Positions 1 through 27,131 of a stretch of 64,000 bases of DNA are shown piece after piece. Positions within the stretch are counted from its first letter, which is position 1. Each line of letters starts with the position of its first letter. A model generated the notes under the pieces. It searched no databases, had not been told where the DNA came from, and saw only the letters and a program-made list of their open reading frames with translations. The position numbers were made by a program, and so were the translations under genes. Origin of the DNA: Asterias amurensis (taxonomy: Eukaryota; Echinodermata; Asteroidea; Forcipulatida; Asteriidae); assembly GCF_032118995.1 (NCBI RefSeq), contig NC_092648.1:16396450-16460449 (forward strand), written 5' to 3'.

Positions 1-12
1 AAAATGGCGGCG
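1..12 (+). promoter_or_regulatory. YY1-like motif at the CRLS1 5' end
   Basis: The first bases read AAAATGGCGGCG, close to the YY1 site AAGATGGCGGC that often sits at or just downstream of transcription starts of housekeeping genes. It is upstream of the inferred first exon of CRLS1, which suits a promoter. The motif is short and the window edge cuts off the context, so this is a weak call. Confidence 0.3.
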
Positions 13-143
13 CCCATGTGAAAAGGAAAAAACATCGCATTTGTGCAACTGAACAACACTATTTTACGTACGTTTGTTTGCAGTGCTGCTGATTTTGTTT
101 AGTTATGAGTGCAGTTTCGATCGCTAGTAGACGAGTTTATAAC
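1..143 (+). other. CRLS1: Putative 5' untranslated exon of CRLS1 with short upstream ORFs
   Basis: A strong donor (AAC|GTGAGT) ends at 143 and the next good acceptor (TTTCCTTCAG) is at 957, just before the CRLS1 start codon. Spliced this way, the leader carries a five-codon upstream ORF at 4 (MAAPM) and a second one from ATG 105 whose stop overlaps the main start codon. The true transcription start may be left of the window. Only the splice signals support this exon. Confidence 0.45.
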
Positions 144-618
144 GTGAGTATCGATCATTTTGTATTAAAAATGTCATACTCTTTTGAAGTTTTGATGATG
201 TTTTCTTCAGATTTTTATCACAATTTTATTTAAATTAAAAAAAGTTTTATTTTGTATACTTTCTTGGTATCGACATTTGAGATTGACTTGACAATCTCTA
301 TGAGTAAAAACATCCACTCTTTTCACATTTTGAGAATGAGTGTGACTGCCCGGTCGTACTCACTCACTGGCTGAGTGGACTGTTAGTGTTAGTACTATAC
401 TAGACAGGTCTACAATTTAAAAATGGTCTAGCTAGACTCCTTGAGAGACTGTTTTGTGTTATTTTTAAATTAAAAGAAAGGACTGCCTATTTATATTATT
501 ATAAAATGATAATATTAATAATAATATATAAATTATTTATCCCCAGTTAGTTGCGTAGGTTTAAAAAGCCTAGACCCAGTTTATTAACTTACTCATGAGC
601 TGAGGTGCTGTACTCCCC

Positions 619-706
619 TACTCCTAGAACTATTTCAGTTTCATCCGGCTATCGTCTCCCGTTACGGGAGACAATAGCCAGACGAAACCAAAATAGTTCT
701 AGGAGT
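619..706. mobile_element. Short palindromic element, family L, in CRLS1 intron 1
   Basis: The arms TACTCCTAGAACTATTT and AAATAGTTCTAGGAGTA are inverted around a centre at about 664, with inner arms CTCCCG and CGGGAG. The 88-bp unit would fold into a near-complete hairpin. It is a miniature inverted-repeat (MITE) type sequence with no coding content. Apart from it, the intron 144-957 is AT-rich and shows nothing recognisable. Confidence 0.6.
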
Positions 707-962
707 AGTACTCCCTTTTCCCAAATGTTGTCATTACTGGTCGTACTAGACTGCTGTGCTACTCTAGATGATAATTTAAAATTTTGAGGGGGGAAAAGGA
801 GTACAACACCGCAACAGTAACTAATTGAGTCTAGCAAAAGCCCCACTTCTGCAATTTTCTGTGGCTGCCCAAGCCCCACACCTAGAACTATACTAGGGTT
901 TGTTCCGTATTAACTTTTATGATTTATACTATACATTTATTATTATCTTTCCTTCAGCAACC

Positions 963-3900
963 ATGAACACTCAAGTGAAAAGGATGACATGCATAATGTC
1001 AAGTGTCATCAGTTTTAATCCACTCCAAAGACTGGCATCAAAACCTCTACAAGGGTCCACTCTCCAACGCCAACTAGGAAAGCTTCAAAATGTTCCAACT
1101 GCAAACCACATTTGCTGGTCGGGGACACAGAGAACCTTGACATCCATCAGAAATATAAACAATTATGATCATCAGTGGAAAGCATACAGTACACGAAGTT
1201 CTAATCAGAAACCAGCTGGTGAAACTGAAACGGATGAGGCAGATCGTCAAAGTGGTAGAGTCTCTGAACAACTCGACAGCGAGACAAACTGTAGTAGCAC
1301 TGATGATAAGACCAGAGGAGGGACGATGAATGATTATGTTAGAAAAGCTTCTTTGGCTAGGGAGAAGATGAAGGAGAAGATGGCAGACACTGTTAAGGAT
1401 ATGGTAAAACTTTACACCCAGTTATCTTCAGTGTATTGCATGTCTTGTGGTATATCTTTTGAAAATCCAAACTTTAGGCCCTATAATGTTTTGAGGATAC
1501 AGCAGACCAGGTTCAAAGTTTATGCACAGCTTCAAGGGAAAAGAAGTTAATTTAAGCAGTCATTATTTTGTTACTGCTCTATGGCTATTGTTTAAAAATT
1601 TATTTATTTTATGGTGTATTGTAAAGATGTTTATGCCTGATACTTCAGTTTACCAAACAATTTTCTCCTTGAAAATCAAGGGGTACACCCCTGTGAAGTA
1701 TCAGGCCTGGATGATGACCTACTTTTACTACTAGGTGTTCTTCATCTAAGTTGTTGTTCCAGATCACATGGTTGATTTTGATTTACTTTGTTTGTATTTA
1801 TATAGAAAGAGAACATCTTTACCATACCCAATCTGCTGTCTACTACAAGGCTAGTCTTGTCTCCAATTATAGGCTACTTAGTGATCCATGAATGCTACAC
1901 CATCGGAGCTTGCTTGTTCACCTTTGCTGGAATTACAGACTTGGTATTGGCTGTGTGTTGTTTTACCAAACAAATATTACTAATTGAAAACAGAACACTT
2001 GATATGGTTTGTGACCTTTTACTGTACTGTGAAAGCTCGTCTGTGCAGTCCAGTTCCCCAATGCAGTCCAGTTCCCCAATTTCACAATGCTTGTAGGCAA
2101 AACAATTTGCTTCGCCCAGAAAAATATTGTCAGGATACCAGCTAAAAAGTTTGACACTTTAAAAAAAATATTGTGCTTAGCAAAAAATGTTTGCGTCTTT
2201 CTTACAACTGTCTATAATAAGCACCTTTAAACTGAATGTAACAAACAAACAAGTAAAAGTTGAAAGAACCTAAGTAATGTATCTCTTATGATTAAACTTT
2301 CACCTAGCAGTATGCTGATCTACTTCACAACTTTAATTCACAAAATGGATTAAGAATGTGTTTCTCAAGACAAGAATAAGTCTGTGCACAGATTACGTCT
2401 TTGATGAAAGTAACATTCCTTGTATTCTTCTCCCCAGCTGGACGGTTACATTGCAAGGAACTTCAAGAACCAACAGTCTGTCCTTGGATCTATTATTGAC
2501 CCCCTAGCTGATAAGTGTCTTGTGACTATTCTTGCCTTGAGTCTTACAGTCAGTGGCCTTATTCCAGGTAAGACATTCGCAACGGTAAAATTGTCAGTAG
2601 GAGAGGGGTCTGTAAATTAAATAAAAAAAGTAAATGGATATTTCTGATTAAATCAAAGTTTGTTTTATCTAATTATTATTCACAACTGTTATTTGGAACC
2701 GTCCACTTTACCATTATGTCATCAAAGATCAAGGAGAAAAATCGATATGTTTTCATCGTTTTTAGCCTCGAAACAGATTAACTGCTTGGGCCTATAGGCT
2801 GCAAGTTATTAAACAATACTATCATTAGTGTTTTCAATAATGCTAGTGAATGTTCTAAAGAAGAATTACTGTGAAAATTCAGGGGGGGGAGGGGGGTTAC
2901 CAACTGGAAAAGAAACCTGTAATCACTACTGAAGGTAATAGGTAGCTGATGAATAATAAGTGTTTTGCATTACTTTTGTTCCGATTTCAGTTCCGTTGAC
3001 AGTCCTTATGATCAGCAGAGATGTTGGTCTAGTAGGCAGTGTTGTCTACCTGCGGTACCAGTCTCTATCACCACCTCGTACAGTCAGTAGATTCTTTGAT
3101 GTCACCCACGCCACCGTGCAGCTCAAACCCACCACCATTAGTAAGGTATGCATCTCATGGCAGGATGGGTAGTAGAGGGAAATGCTAATGTACATAACGC
3201 AGCCATCTTTTATTCCAGACCACTGGTCTCATTGTAATCAAACTGAGGCTGGAAGAGGAAAACTTTCACTGTCTACAACTTTCACTGCCACACTGTATAC
3301 AAGGCGCCTAACAACAACATGGTTATTGAGTGGATTATGATTTATACCCTGAATGCTATTTTGGAGTAATGAAGCAAAAGCACTCTCAGTTAATACATTA
3401 ACCAGTTTAGGTCAGCCTTAGGAGTATAGTTCAACTTTGAAATCCTGCTGGATATAGTTTGATCTGTCTACATAGAAGAAAATACACAGTATCAAGAAAC
3501 AAGATGACAAATTAAGAAAAGATGATCTATGATGGGGAACTGACGCGCTACGTAATGCATTGTAAACAATCGAGCCCAGAATAGTAGTCACCACAGCTGT
3601 TTCAGACTTACTAACAGGACAAAGGACTAGTCATATTTTTTGCCATTTGTTTAATAGCCTAATTATTATTATCCTTTGTGTTGTCTTGTTATTTCAGTTA
3701 AACACGGCGGTCCAGCTTAGTCTTGTTGGGTTCACTTTAGCTGCACCTGTCTTTCAGTATGTTGATCATCCCTTCCTGCATGCACTTTGGTAAGAACCTT
3801 GGACTCGGTCTTCGGCTAGAAATAATCCTGAATCCTCCAGTATATTGGTAACTCAGTCCCCAAATGTTTGGAGTCTGATAAAATCCAGTGAGGTACCGGA

Positions 3901-4645
3901 CCAGATCCACCAAAAGTAGACAAACTTTTCAAAGAATTTTGAGAACTTTGGACTGTTAGGGTTGAAAGCAAATAACTAACTGGCTCAACAGGAAACAATT
4001 TGTGCAGCATTAAGAATTTTATGAATTATGGAGAGTAGTTTCTCTCTGTTTAAACCGTTATAACATTGTAACCAGTTTTGTCATATTGCCAGCCTGGTTT
4101 GAAACATTGTCTAGGACACCCCGACTTGCAATAAATCAAAAAGGGGTCCTACATGTAGTATTTTACCACATAAGGCTGCATTCAGTTACATATATTTTGT
4201 TGTGGGCCAGAACAAGGCTGTATGTCCTTTTCCGGTCAAACAAAGTACCACTATTTTGGGGTCACAAGCAAACTGGCTCTTTTGAAATAAATAAGGGTGC
4301 GACTGTTGTTTACTTAATGCTAGAATAACTTCCTAAACATGTTTTTCCACTCCCAGATGGAATTCAACTTTCCTACCCTGCAAAGTCTTATAAATTGCAG
4401 AGAAACAACAAAACTTTCACAATTTTTGACAGCAATTGTTTAAAACTGTTGCCGGTCATACTTTCCTTATGGCCTTCTTACGAGCAAAGGGCGATTTTAT
4501 GGGATGAAAATCCTGATAAAAGTTTTATGCCTTTTCATTTTATTTTTGTTTTTATCTTGCCAGGTACACAACTGCGGCAACTACAGTCTTGTCCATTTTC
4601 AGCTACGTATTCAGCAAAGATGCATTTAAGTTTCTAAGGAAGTAG
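963..4645 (+). CDS. CRLS1: Cardiolipin synthase (CMP-forming), mitochondrial
   Basis: This enzyme joins phosphatidylglycerol and CDP-diacylglycerol to make cardiolipin at the mitochondrial inner membrane. Coding exons: 963-1403, 1806-1943, 2438-2567, 2991-3145, 3698-3789, 4564-4645; all introns are GT-AG and the phases agree, giving about 345 residues (human 301). The CDP-alcohol phosphatidyltransferase signature D-x2-DG-x2-AR-x9-G-x3-D-x3-D is complete: D192, D195-G196, A199-R200, G210, D214, D218, with an intron between L193 and L194. Other orthologue blocks are [32 protein letters not shown] and NTAVQLSLV. Residues 1-147, encoded by one exon, are poorly conserved and rich in S, T and K/R, which fits a transit region. 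ATG 963 was chosen because the upstream frame in the inferred first exon stops at 964-966. The first intron carries a palindromic element. Identification is secure; the N-terminus is less so. Confidence 0.92.
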
Positions 4646-5400
4646 ATCTCAGGGGTCATTTTGTAGATTATTAAAAAGTAGTTTACCCCTAAAAGAACAA
4701 ATTGGTCTTGTATTTAAGTTGCATAAAGTATTTGATTAAAATTAAAGTACTGGACCGGTGAGTCTCTACATGGTAACATGTTTACTTCAAAGTTATTTTT
4801 AAAATGTATCCAAGTCCATCGCATGAATATGGTATTTTAGGCTCAGCTATGTCATTGGTGCCCTTTGATAATTCCTTCGCTGTTTTAAGTGGACATTGTT
4901 AAGTTAATCCCAACTGGGAAGAAAAAACAAACAAAAACTGTTTCCTACTGACATGACTGATGGGAGAAAAAGATGAGATAGAAATCAATACAAAAGACCC
5001 CTTGCAGTGGCTGAAATCACCACAAGTTAACCATGCCAACTGCCAAGTGTGTACTGGCTACATATGCGCCACACACAATTATCAGCCGATCTAAGGTCTA
5101 CCTTTGACCTCAGTCAGGGGGGGGGGGCTGTTTTGAGCAAGTATGATTTCTATGAATGTATGCAAGTACAAAATATAAAATTTCAACATTGATTAGTTGG
5201 AGAAATCATTCATCATGCTGTTGAAATTTACACTTCACAATCATTTTGTTTCTTCTTCCCCGGTTCGCCAAAGTTACATTTTCAATTGTTATTAAAGCCG
5301 TTATATGCTGCTGATCCTCCCAGTTGATTGTTATGGTTTAATATTTGTAATTTTCAGTGATTTGGAAATGTACTTTTTTTTAGAGACTTACAAAGTACTT

Positions 5401-5738
5401 GGGGTCGATTTCACAAACACCCTTGTCACACAAAGTTGTGTGCTTTCAGATCCTTGATTTTGAGACCTCAAATTCTAAATCTGAGGTCTCGAAATCAAAT
5501 TTGTGGAAAATTACATCTTTCTCGAAAACTACGTTACTTCAGAGGGAGCCGTTTCTCACAATGTTTTATGCTATCAACCTCTCCCCATTACTCGTGACAA
5601 AATAAGGTTTTATGCTAATAATTATTTTGAGTAATTACAAATAGTGTCCACTGCCTTTAAGGCAAGTTCTAAGTTAGGACGAGTATCTCATCCTGGTTGG
5701 AGATAAGACTAGTCTAAACTCTTTGTGAAATCCCACCC
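5401..5738. mobile_element. Family A miniature element, interrupted
   Basis: The left end GGGTCGATTTCACAAA (5402-5417) and right end CTTTGTGAAATCCCACCC match the ends of the intact family A copy at 45762. The inside keeps the GTTAGGAC and GACTAGTC blocks typical of the family. A family C element sits within it, so this copy predates that insertion. Confidence 0.6.
5417..5660. mobile_element. Family C miniature element, one end missing, inside family A
   Basis: The sequence runs from the family C block CACCCTTGTCACACAAAG to the terminal AGTGTCCACTGCCTTTAA. It contains the inner hairpin GAGACCTCAAATTCTAAATC / CTGAGGTCTCG. Compared with full copies near 380 bp, the left third is absent. It lies inside family A. 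Confidence 0.65.
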
Positions 5739-7424
5739 AAGTCCAATAACATTTCATATGTGTTTTCACTTCACTCATAGAAATTGTCAATTTTCAGTTT
5801 GTTTATAATTAACAAAAATTCTCAATTCATGTAATAAGATTAATAGTTAACATGAACATACAGAATTATTTTATAAATGCAGCTGTGGAATAGAATGCAA
5901 CATATAATCTAGCTTTGCTTTATAAATCAGACGATTGTAAAAAGCTAACCAGAGTACTGAGACAATAAAGCAATTAAAGAAAGAACGGAGTTTGATTTAT
6001 GTGCTATAATTATCTTTACATTTATACATCTCCAGTATTACACTTTTATTAATTGAACATTTGTTTTTACATACTGCAATGATATTCCTTTTTAAAGACA
6101 TATTTTTTTAGATTCATTCACATGAAATATTACAAACGGCATTTATTTATTATTTTATAATTAACGTGTTCGTGGTGGAAATACAAGCAAGCATAGAACT
6201 TTTTGTTACCAACAAGTTTTAGCATTCAGACGGCAGCAAAATATATGTGAATATAACTAAATGCAGTTTCATAACTTCATTCACGACAGAGAGTAAACTT
6301 GGAACTGGTAAACCAAGTTTGTATTAACCTTTTGGGAGGTAGTGCTTTCTGCTCTACCGGCCAGACTTCGGACTAATGATACCAAAGCCTACATCCGTAT
6401 GGACTGTAAAAGGGGTAACCCTGTGTCAGCCTTAGGAGTAGGTGGCAACGGCCTCTGGGAAAAAATAATTGTAGCCCACACCTTGAAGTGGCCTTGAGGC
6501 CTTGTGTGTCTTGCGACTTGCATAAACAAAATTAAACAAAAGCATTTCTCATGAAGCCCTTTTCACACTTCCGAAACAATTCCTAGCATTAAATAAAAAC
6601 CCAGGAAAAACTCATATACTTGAGAAGAAAAACAGAGTACTATCAGTATGGTAACCCGAGGTTATCTGGCTAAACCCTACTCCAAAGTAGAGGTAGCTAT
6701 TTCCACAGGAAAATGACTTTCTCCCAGGTCTTTTTGAGGGCAAACAAGTACTCCAGGAAATTTGAGAGTGAAAGAGGCTGAAAACATTTGCTTGGCTCCA
6801 ATTATGAGCACACAGTTGTTGTCGTTTCATGATGAGCAAGGGGTGAACAACTAACGATGGTATAGTTTAACATTTGTTTATAAGTCAATCATCCAGCCCT
6901 TTGTCAGCAAAGTAAACAACATGCGCAGATTGGCAAATACCAAACCAGCAAGTTGTATTCTACATTTCTGTTTTGTTCTTGGTTGTGTAGTTATACCCAA
7001 AGAGTAATGCGATATAGGAGCTATAAAATTAACCTTACGAACAGTCTGTTCCACCATCTCTTACATATCTTCAAATCTTAACTCAGTGACGAATGATTAA
7101 TTATGTATTCTCTCGACAGTAAGAACACCTCCGAGGATTAAAAGCATATCTTTCATACAAATATAACAGCAGATTTGTAATATTAATTTCAATGTAAGGC
7201 AACACTTATACATTTCATTCAACAAAATAAACAGCATTAGAATTTTAGTTTCAGATTTAACTATTAAAATATATTATATCAGTGACTCCATAGCTTGGAG
7301 AAATATATAGATGAGTACACAGAAGATGATAATTATCTCTTCAAATTGACAGACTTGTTTCAAAAATAACAAGAAAATCGTCAAACAATCTTTTAGAACA
7401 ACACAATCCACAGACATATTACTC

Positions 7425-7540
7425 GGGTGGGATTCAAACCCATAACCTTTACCAGAGCAGTGTCTTACCAGAGATTGCCCAGTAGCTAGAGGCAGTTCGA
7501 ATCATATTTTAGAAGCGGGCACCGCAACTCGAGAAAGTGC
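7425..7540. repeat. Degraded tRNA-like repeat fragment
   Basis: GGTGGGATTCAAACCCA resembles a reversed tRNA T-arm/B-box, followed by GCAGTGTCTTACCA and a reversed tRNA-like head. Similar text occurs at 48490-48530. It is probably part of a tRNA-derived SINE, but no end could be set. Confidence 0.3.
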
Positions 7541-7820
7541 TTAGTACACAATGTTTTACACACATTACATTGGTGTGAAGGTCAAACCAAATAATACTTT
7601 ATACCCCGATGCAAATTTAACATCTTAAAAATATTATAACTACTTGTAATTGCGAAAAGAAACATGAACTGATTAATTTAATTGTACATTTTTAAAGTTT
7701 GTATACAATCATCTAGAAAAGAGCAAAATACTGATGATTTCTAAACATGCATTGTATTTGTTGGTAACAGACAGTATACAAAAACATAAGAAATAACTGA
7801 AAGCTACATGTACACATGTA

Positions 7821-8210
7821 TTAAAGGAACACGTTGCCTTGGATCGGACGAGTTGGTCTATGAAAAGCGTTTGAAACCGTTTGTTATGAAATGCATATGG
7901 TTAGAAAGATGTTTAAAAGTAGAATACAATGATCCACACAAGTAGCACTCAACATTGTACGGTTTTCATTTTACGTCGCGGACTAACACGGTCGGCCATT
8001 TATGGGAGTCAAGTTTTTGACCCCCATAAATGGCCGACCGTGTTCGTCGACGAGCTAACACGAAAACCACGCAATTTCGAGGCATATTTGTGTAGATCAT
8101 TGTATTCTACTTTTACAACATCTTTCTAACCATACCGATTTTATAACAAACGGTTATAGAACGCTTTTCAAAGACCAACTCGACCGATCCAAGGCAACGT
8201 GTTCCTTTAA
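7821..8210. mobile_element. Family B palindromic element, copy 1
   Basis: The ends are TTAAAGGAACACGTTGCC and its exact reverse complement, with TTAA at both borders, the target of piggyBac- and Kolobok-type transposases. The two halves are inverted repeats of each other along nearly the whole length and meet at a palindrome reading GGCCATTTATGGGAGTCA and its complement near 8015. There is no transposase. Copies 2 and 3 are at 21015 and 55302. Confidence 0.8.
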
Positions 8211-9365
8211 TTTCCCCTATTTTTTGAACAGCATTATGCGCCTACATTTTGCAGCTTCAAATAACAGATGTCACCCTAAAAAAATGCCAGTAAGCATACA
8301 AAAAGTCAGCCTTTCTTGTGAGATGGAATAAATCAAACAATGTGATTGCCGATTTGCCTCTTCCAAACTCACATATGCCCATTACTAGTCCTTTCAAAAC
8401 AGTTATATGAACAGGAGATTCATACGGTAGAAAAGTTGGTTGAAATAGTACACCCCTTTCCCACACATAACTTCCTTGAGACCGAGAAAGTTACTGAAGC
8501 CCCCAGGAACACATCATCCTGATGTTGCACAAAGATTAGTGAACAACTGTTTATGGCAATACAATATTAACCTTTCCACGATTGTTTTTCCCACATGATA
8601 GAGTAGATAAACATTGAATATTCCTACCCTGAGTTGTGAGTGCGACCCTTGACATTGAACAGGAAGTCTAACTGAGCCAACTCCCTCCACCCTTTAATGT
8701 ACACACAAATACTTGTCCACTGTAGAGGAAGCTTTGCATGTACAAAAACACATAAACATTATCAACTTACATTACAGTTGCCAAACTCACACAGGACTGT
8801 GGATCTGTTTAAAACAATACAAAGAAACTGACCAACTTCAAAACTTTCAATGCTGAAAATGTATACCTTTTAATCATGCAAGTGTTTCACAATATGGAAA
8901 ATTTAACTTCAACCAAAATCCAAGGTAATTTCAGTATGTGTGCAAAATGCAGCCTTTCCTCCATAAAATATTTTAGTCCCAACGGTAGAAGTTAACATGG
9001 TTAACAAACAAAGCATTTATAGACTGGTGCTCATTTTAAGACTTTTGTTCCCTCAACCATTCTGTTTCCCCTTGTTACAAAAGCCTTGATGTTTTACAAA
9101 TTTTACAGTCTTATGAATAATAACCAATATCTACACCATGTACATGTACGTGCAATTACTGTAAGTACTGTATTTCTCCACACTCTACAGCCATTTTGAA
9201 ACATTTATGAAAGCAAACTTTGAATTGCATCTACGCTGTGCATCAGAACCATGACAAGTAAACACACATAACAGTTCTTTGTATCCATTTTGGAATTTGA
9301 ATATCGATTCCTCTCCATTTCCCGCCAATACATAAGCAGAAACGGTGTATGACGCTTGGAGGACT

Positions 9366-9715
9366 TTAAGGCACCGCACACATTGGTAAATGTCAAAGAC
9401 CAGTCTTCTCACTAGGTGTTTCTCAACATATGCATAAAATAACAAACATGTGAAAATTTTGGTTCAATTGGTCAATTAAAATTGCAAGAGAATAATGAAA
9501 GAAAAAAAACCCTTTTTGCACAAATTTGTGTGCTTTCTCAGATGGCTAAAAAAAGGCTTCCGGCCTTAAGTCTTTTAACATTTGAGTTAGAAGTTACTTC
9601 TTTCTCAGAAACTAGGTTACTCCAGAGGGAGCCAGGTTTATACTATCAACAGCTCTCCATTGTTCGTTACCAAGTAAGTTTTTATGCTAATTACCAATAG
9701 TGTCCAGTGCCTTAA
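9366..9715. mobile_element. Family C miniature element, diverged full-length copy
   Basis: It is bounded by TTAAGGCACCGCACACATTG and AATAGTGTCCAGTGCCTTAA. The inside shows the family blocks GTCAAAGACCAGTCTTCTC, CATATGCATAAAATAACAAA and GGTTACTCCAGAGGGAGCC in order. Many substitutions compared with other copies suggest an older insertion. Confidence 0.7.
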
Positions 9716-9810
9716 CACGAGTTGGTTTCTTTCTGTAACTTTGTTTTCATGTTTAGAAGAGTCTGAAACTGGCAGGATGACAACATAGCTGTGTACCAGG
9801 GTCTAATGGA

Positions 9811-24432
<14,622 letters not shown>

Positions 24433-24729
24433 ACGAATTTATCAAGTTTTTGAGCAACAATTTTCATTAAAAATTGTGCCTGCCTCTTCCCGTGAACTTC
24501 GTCGTCTACCCCATCAGCAATTGCTGAAAATAATGAAGGGCGCCCTCGTTTGACACTAATCGACCGCAGACCTAGACTGGTGCCAATTTAGTAAAAACAT
24601 TACACACGTTGAAAGGGTATTGTTGAAAGGTTACCGCTCATAATATTCATCACATTATTTTGAGCTTGAACTACTGCACTTCGGTGTGTGAATTCGGGAA
24701 ACATTTTTGTGTTATTTTCCCAAGTTAAA
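24433..24729. promoter_or_regulatory. Divergent promoter region of ZFYVE21 and POLR2I
   Basis: Only 297 bp separate the two start codons, so both promoters and 5' UTRs must lie here unless untranslated exons exist further out. No TATA box was noticed at a convincing position. A small GC-rich patch GGGCGCCC is at about 24539. The shared-promoter idea is inference from spacing. Confidence 0.6.
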
Positions 24730-26534
24730 ATGAGTTTAGACTTTAGCAGACAAGATACCCAAAGTGGCGCAGGGCCTGGCTTTGTAGGCATTCGTTTCTG
24801 TCAGGAATGGTGAGCATTTTTTTTATCTGTACGGTTGTTTTGAATTTTTAGTTAATTAAATAATGATGAGTATTATTTTGGGGCGATTGTGTACCCGTTC
24901 GTTGTGTATTGTTTATAAAATTTTGCAGCACTGCTGTACTGTACTGACTGAGACCTTTTTATTTCTTTGTTTCATAATTTGTTTACCTATGTGTAATTAT
25001 CCAACAGCAATAATATGCTCTACCCAAAAGAAGACAAAGAGAATAAGGTCCTACTGTATGCGGTAAGTTTTGTTGTTTTACTTTTAAATTACACTATCAA
25101 ATATCATAATATTATTATTAGATTAAAGAGGGACATTACAGAATTGGTTTTGCTAGCAGAAAAGTTGCTGGCCAGTGTAAAGTGTATGTTGTATCAAAAT
25201 GTCATTGGATGATTTGTTTTTGTTTTCTTAAAAGTTTATTCGCAAAAAATTTCAAATGCTATAAATCATATAAAAAGAGTCAGTTAGAAATCACAGTACG
25301 GTATTGTAGGGGAAAATTAATATGTTTTTGATATATCAATAATCAATGTTCATCATGTTTTTCTTGTTCCAATAATTTAGTGTCGGAACTGCGACTATCA
25401 ACAAGAGGCCGATAACAACTGTGTTTATGTCAACAAAATCACCCATGAAGTAGAGTGAGTTTTTTTTTATATTCAAAGATAGATATTTTCTAAGTTTCTT
25501 TAAAGTTATCCATGTTAATCTCCTTTTATAGCCTATCAGGTGGTTTTGCTGTGCGTGTGTGTGAGTTCAGTTTTGAACCAAAATTCTACTTATACCATTA
25601 TGGTTTTTATTCCTTGGAAATATACTCTTTGTTGTAAATAAAGAAAATAACCTGTATAAAAGATTTAGAGACCACTCTGTTTGTGCCTCATTGTTTCCAC
25701 TTTAAAAAAACTGATAAATGTACATGTATGATTTTCATTTACTTTACAGTGAGTTAACTCAGATTGTAGCTGAGGTTGTAGCAGACCCTACTCTTCCACG
25801 CACTGAGGACCATCCATGCCCTCGCTGCAAAAATAAAGAGTCTGTTTTCTTCCAGTCCCAGACAAACAGAGCAGAGGTATAAAAGCTTGCACTCTCTGAA
25901 ATCACCGAATCCTTGTTAAAATTATTTTGTTTATCAACTATTGAATTCAGACAAATTAAGCCCGGTTCATATTTCCTTCAAATACAAAGCTTTGCATTCC
26001 CAGGAAGTATGAGCCTGGTTTCACTGATATTGTTGTTATTATTATATACCTGTACTTCAGTTTCTGGTGGTGATGAACCCAATAATGTCTCATGTCGAAG
26101 TGAACTTAATCACTATAGCACGTCTGAGGAAACTTGTAAACAATGGTGCTTGCTATGTAAACCAGAAAACACCAGGGCAAAGCCCTTCTCCTAACGATAA
26201 GTTTACTGGTTTCTTTTATGTACAATACAACAACACATGAACTCAACCGCTTAGTGTCCCATCTGAAGGACAAAACAAGAATGGTAAAGTATCCACGACC
26301 GGGACACAAACCACAACTCTGTTGATCAGAAAACATCAATAGCTTAAGACTAAGTCCAGTGTGCTTGATCACTTGGCCTCGACAAGCCACTGCTATACTA
26401 TATTTTAAAGCATTATTGAGAGTAGGTTTTTGATTAATATTTTGCAACTGTTGCCTTTTTGTCTTGTGCAGGAAGGGATGAGGCTATACTACGTGTGCAC
26501 GTCACCTAACTGTGGTCATCGATGGACAGAATGA
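24730..26534 (+). CDS. POLR2I: DNA-directed RNA polymerase II subunit RPB9
   Basis: RPB9 is a small subunit at the jaw of RNA polymerase II and contributes to start-site choice, elongation and proofreading. Exons: 24730-24809, 25008-25062, 25381-25454, 25750-25876, 26472-26534; phases agree, giving 132 residues (human 125). Two zinc ribbons are visible: the N-terminal one has C24-x2-C27 and C46-x2-C49 (FCQEC and ACRNC), and the C-terminal one has HPCPRC and [11 protein letters not shown]. Blocks such as [22 protein letters not shown] and RLYYVCT are nearly identical to the human protein. The start ATG gives a slightly longer, divergent N-terminal arm (residues 1-15), as is usual in the family. 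Possible poly(A) signals lie far downstream near 27650 and 27683. Confidence 0.96.
26240..26400 (-). mobile_element. Old SINE fragment in POLR2I intron 4
   Basis: On the minus strand a tRNA-Leu-like head (GAGGCCAAGTGATCAAG, GGACTTAGTCTTAAGC) is followed by TCAACAGAGTTGTGGTTTG and GTGGATACTTTACC. The order matches S1 and S3 with many changes. The tail is not recognisable. Confidence 0.45.
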
Positions 26535-27131
26535 ATGAACGACGCTCTATCCATAAAACTTTCAAGTTTCTAATACACCCATTTAAACAGTCTGAAATTA
26601 TCCATGGAACACTAGTGAGGTTCGCAATGTCCAAGAGGTCATGACCTCTGCTGACTGATCTTAGCAACAGCACCTCCGGCCGTGAGAATGTTTCAACCAA
26701 CATGTGTGCAAACTGAAGACCGAGACACATTTTGGATGGCATGACCGATGGCATTATTTTGTTCACTCTGTTAAATTAGATGAACTACGTGTTAACCTGC
26801 TAGAATTGTTCTGAACAAACTGTTGAAGTTGATGCATTATTTTACTGGGATTTACAGCGGAAAGGAAGAATGCCTCTCATTTAAGTTTGTTTTCTCTGTA
26901 ACTTGTAAAAAGGCACTTGTACATTCCTTCTGATGTAGTTGTTCAAATACCAGAACACAACATTTAGATCTTCTGCAAGTCACACTTTAAGATTGTTTTT
27001 CTCAAATTTAGGAATCAAAGTCTGTAGTCAGGAAAGTGCTAGGCAGAACACAAGTGCTTAGCAAAAGTTAGAGGAAACCATTTACAAACACTTTGTATCA
27101 ATTTGCAGGGTTTTTTTTCAGCTGGTGAGTA

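Larger units (their letters stand above)
4646..9810. other. Convergent spacer between CRLS1 and ZFYVE21
   Basis: No protein gene was recognised here. The left part should hold the CRLS1 3' UTR (AATAAAG near 5964 is a possible but distant poly(A) signal), and the right edge the ZFYVE21 3' UTR. The rest is AT-rich sequence with miniature elements of families A, B and C and a degraded tRNA-like repeat. The longer open frames fall within these repeats or look like chance. Confidence 0.6.

Noticed and set aside
963-1550. CRLS1 first coding exon as a stand-alone 196-residue protein
   Set aside because: The open frame runs past the donor at 1404 by chance; splicing there restores the conserved [11 protein letters not shown] block in phase.
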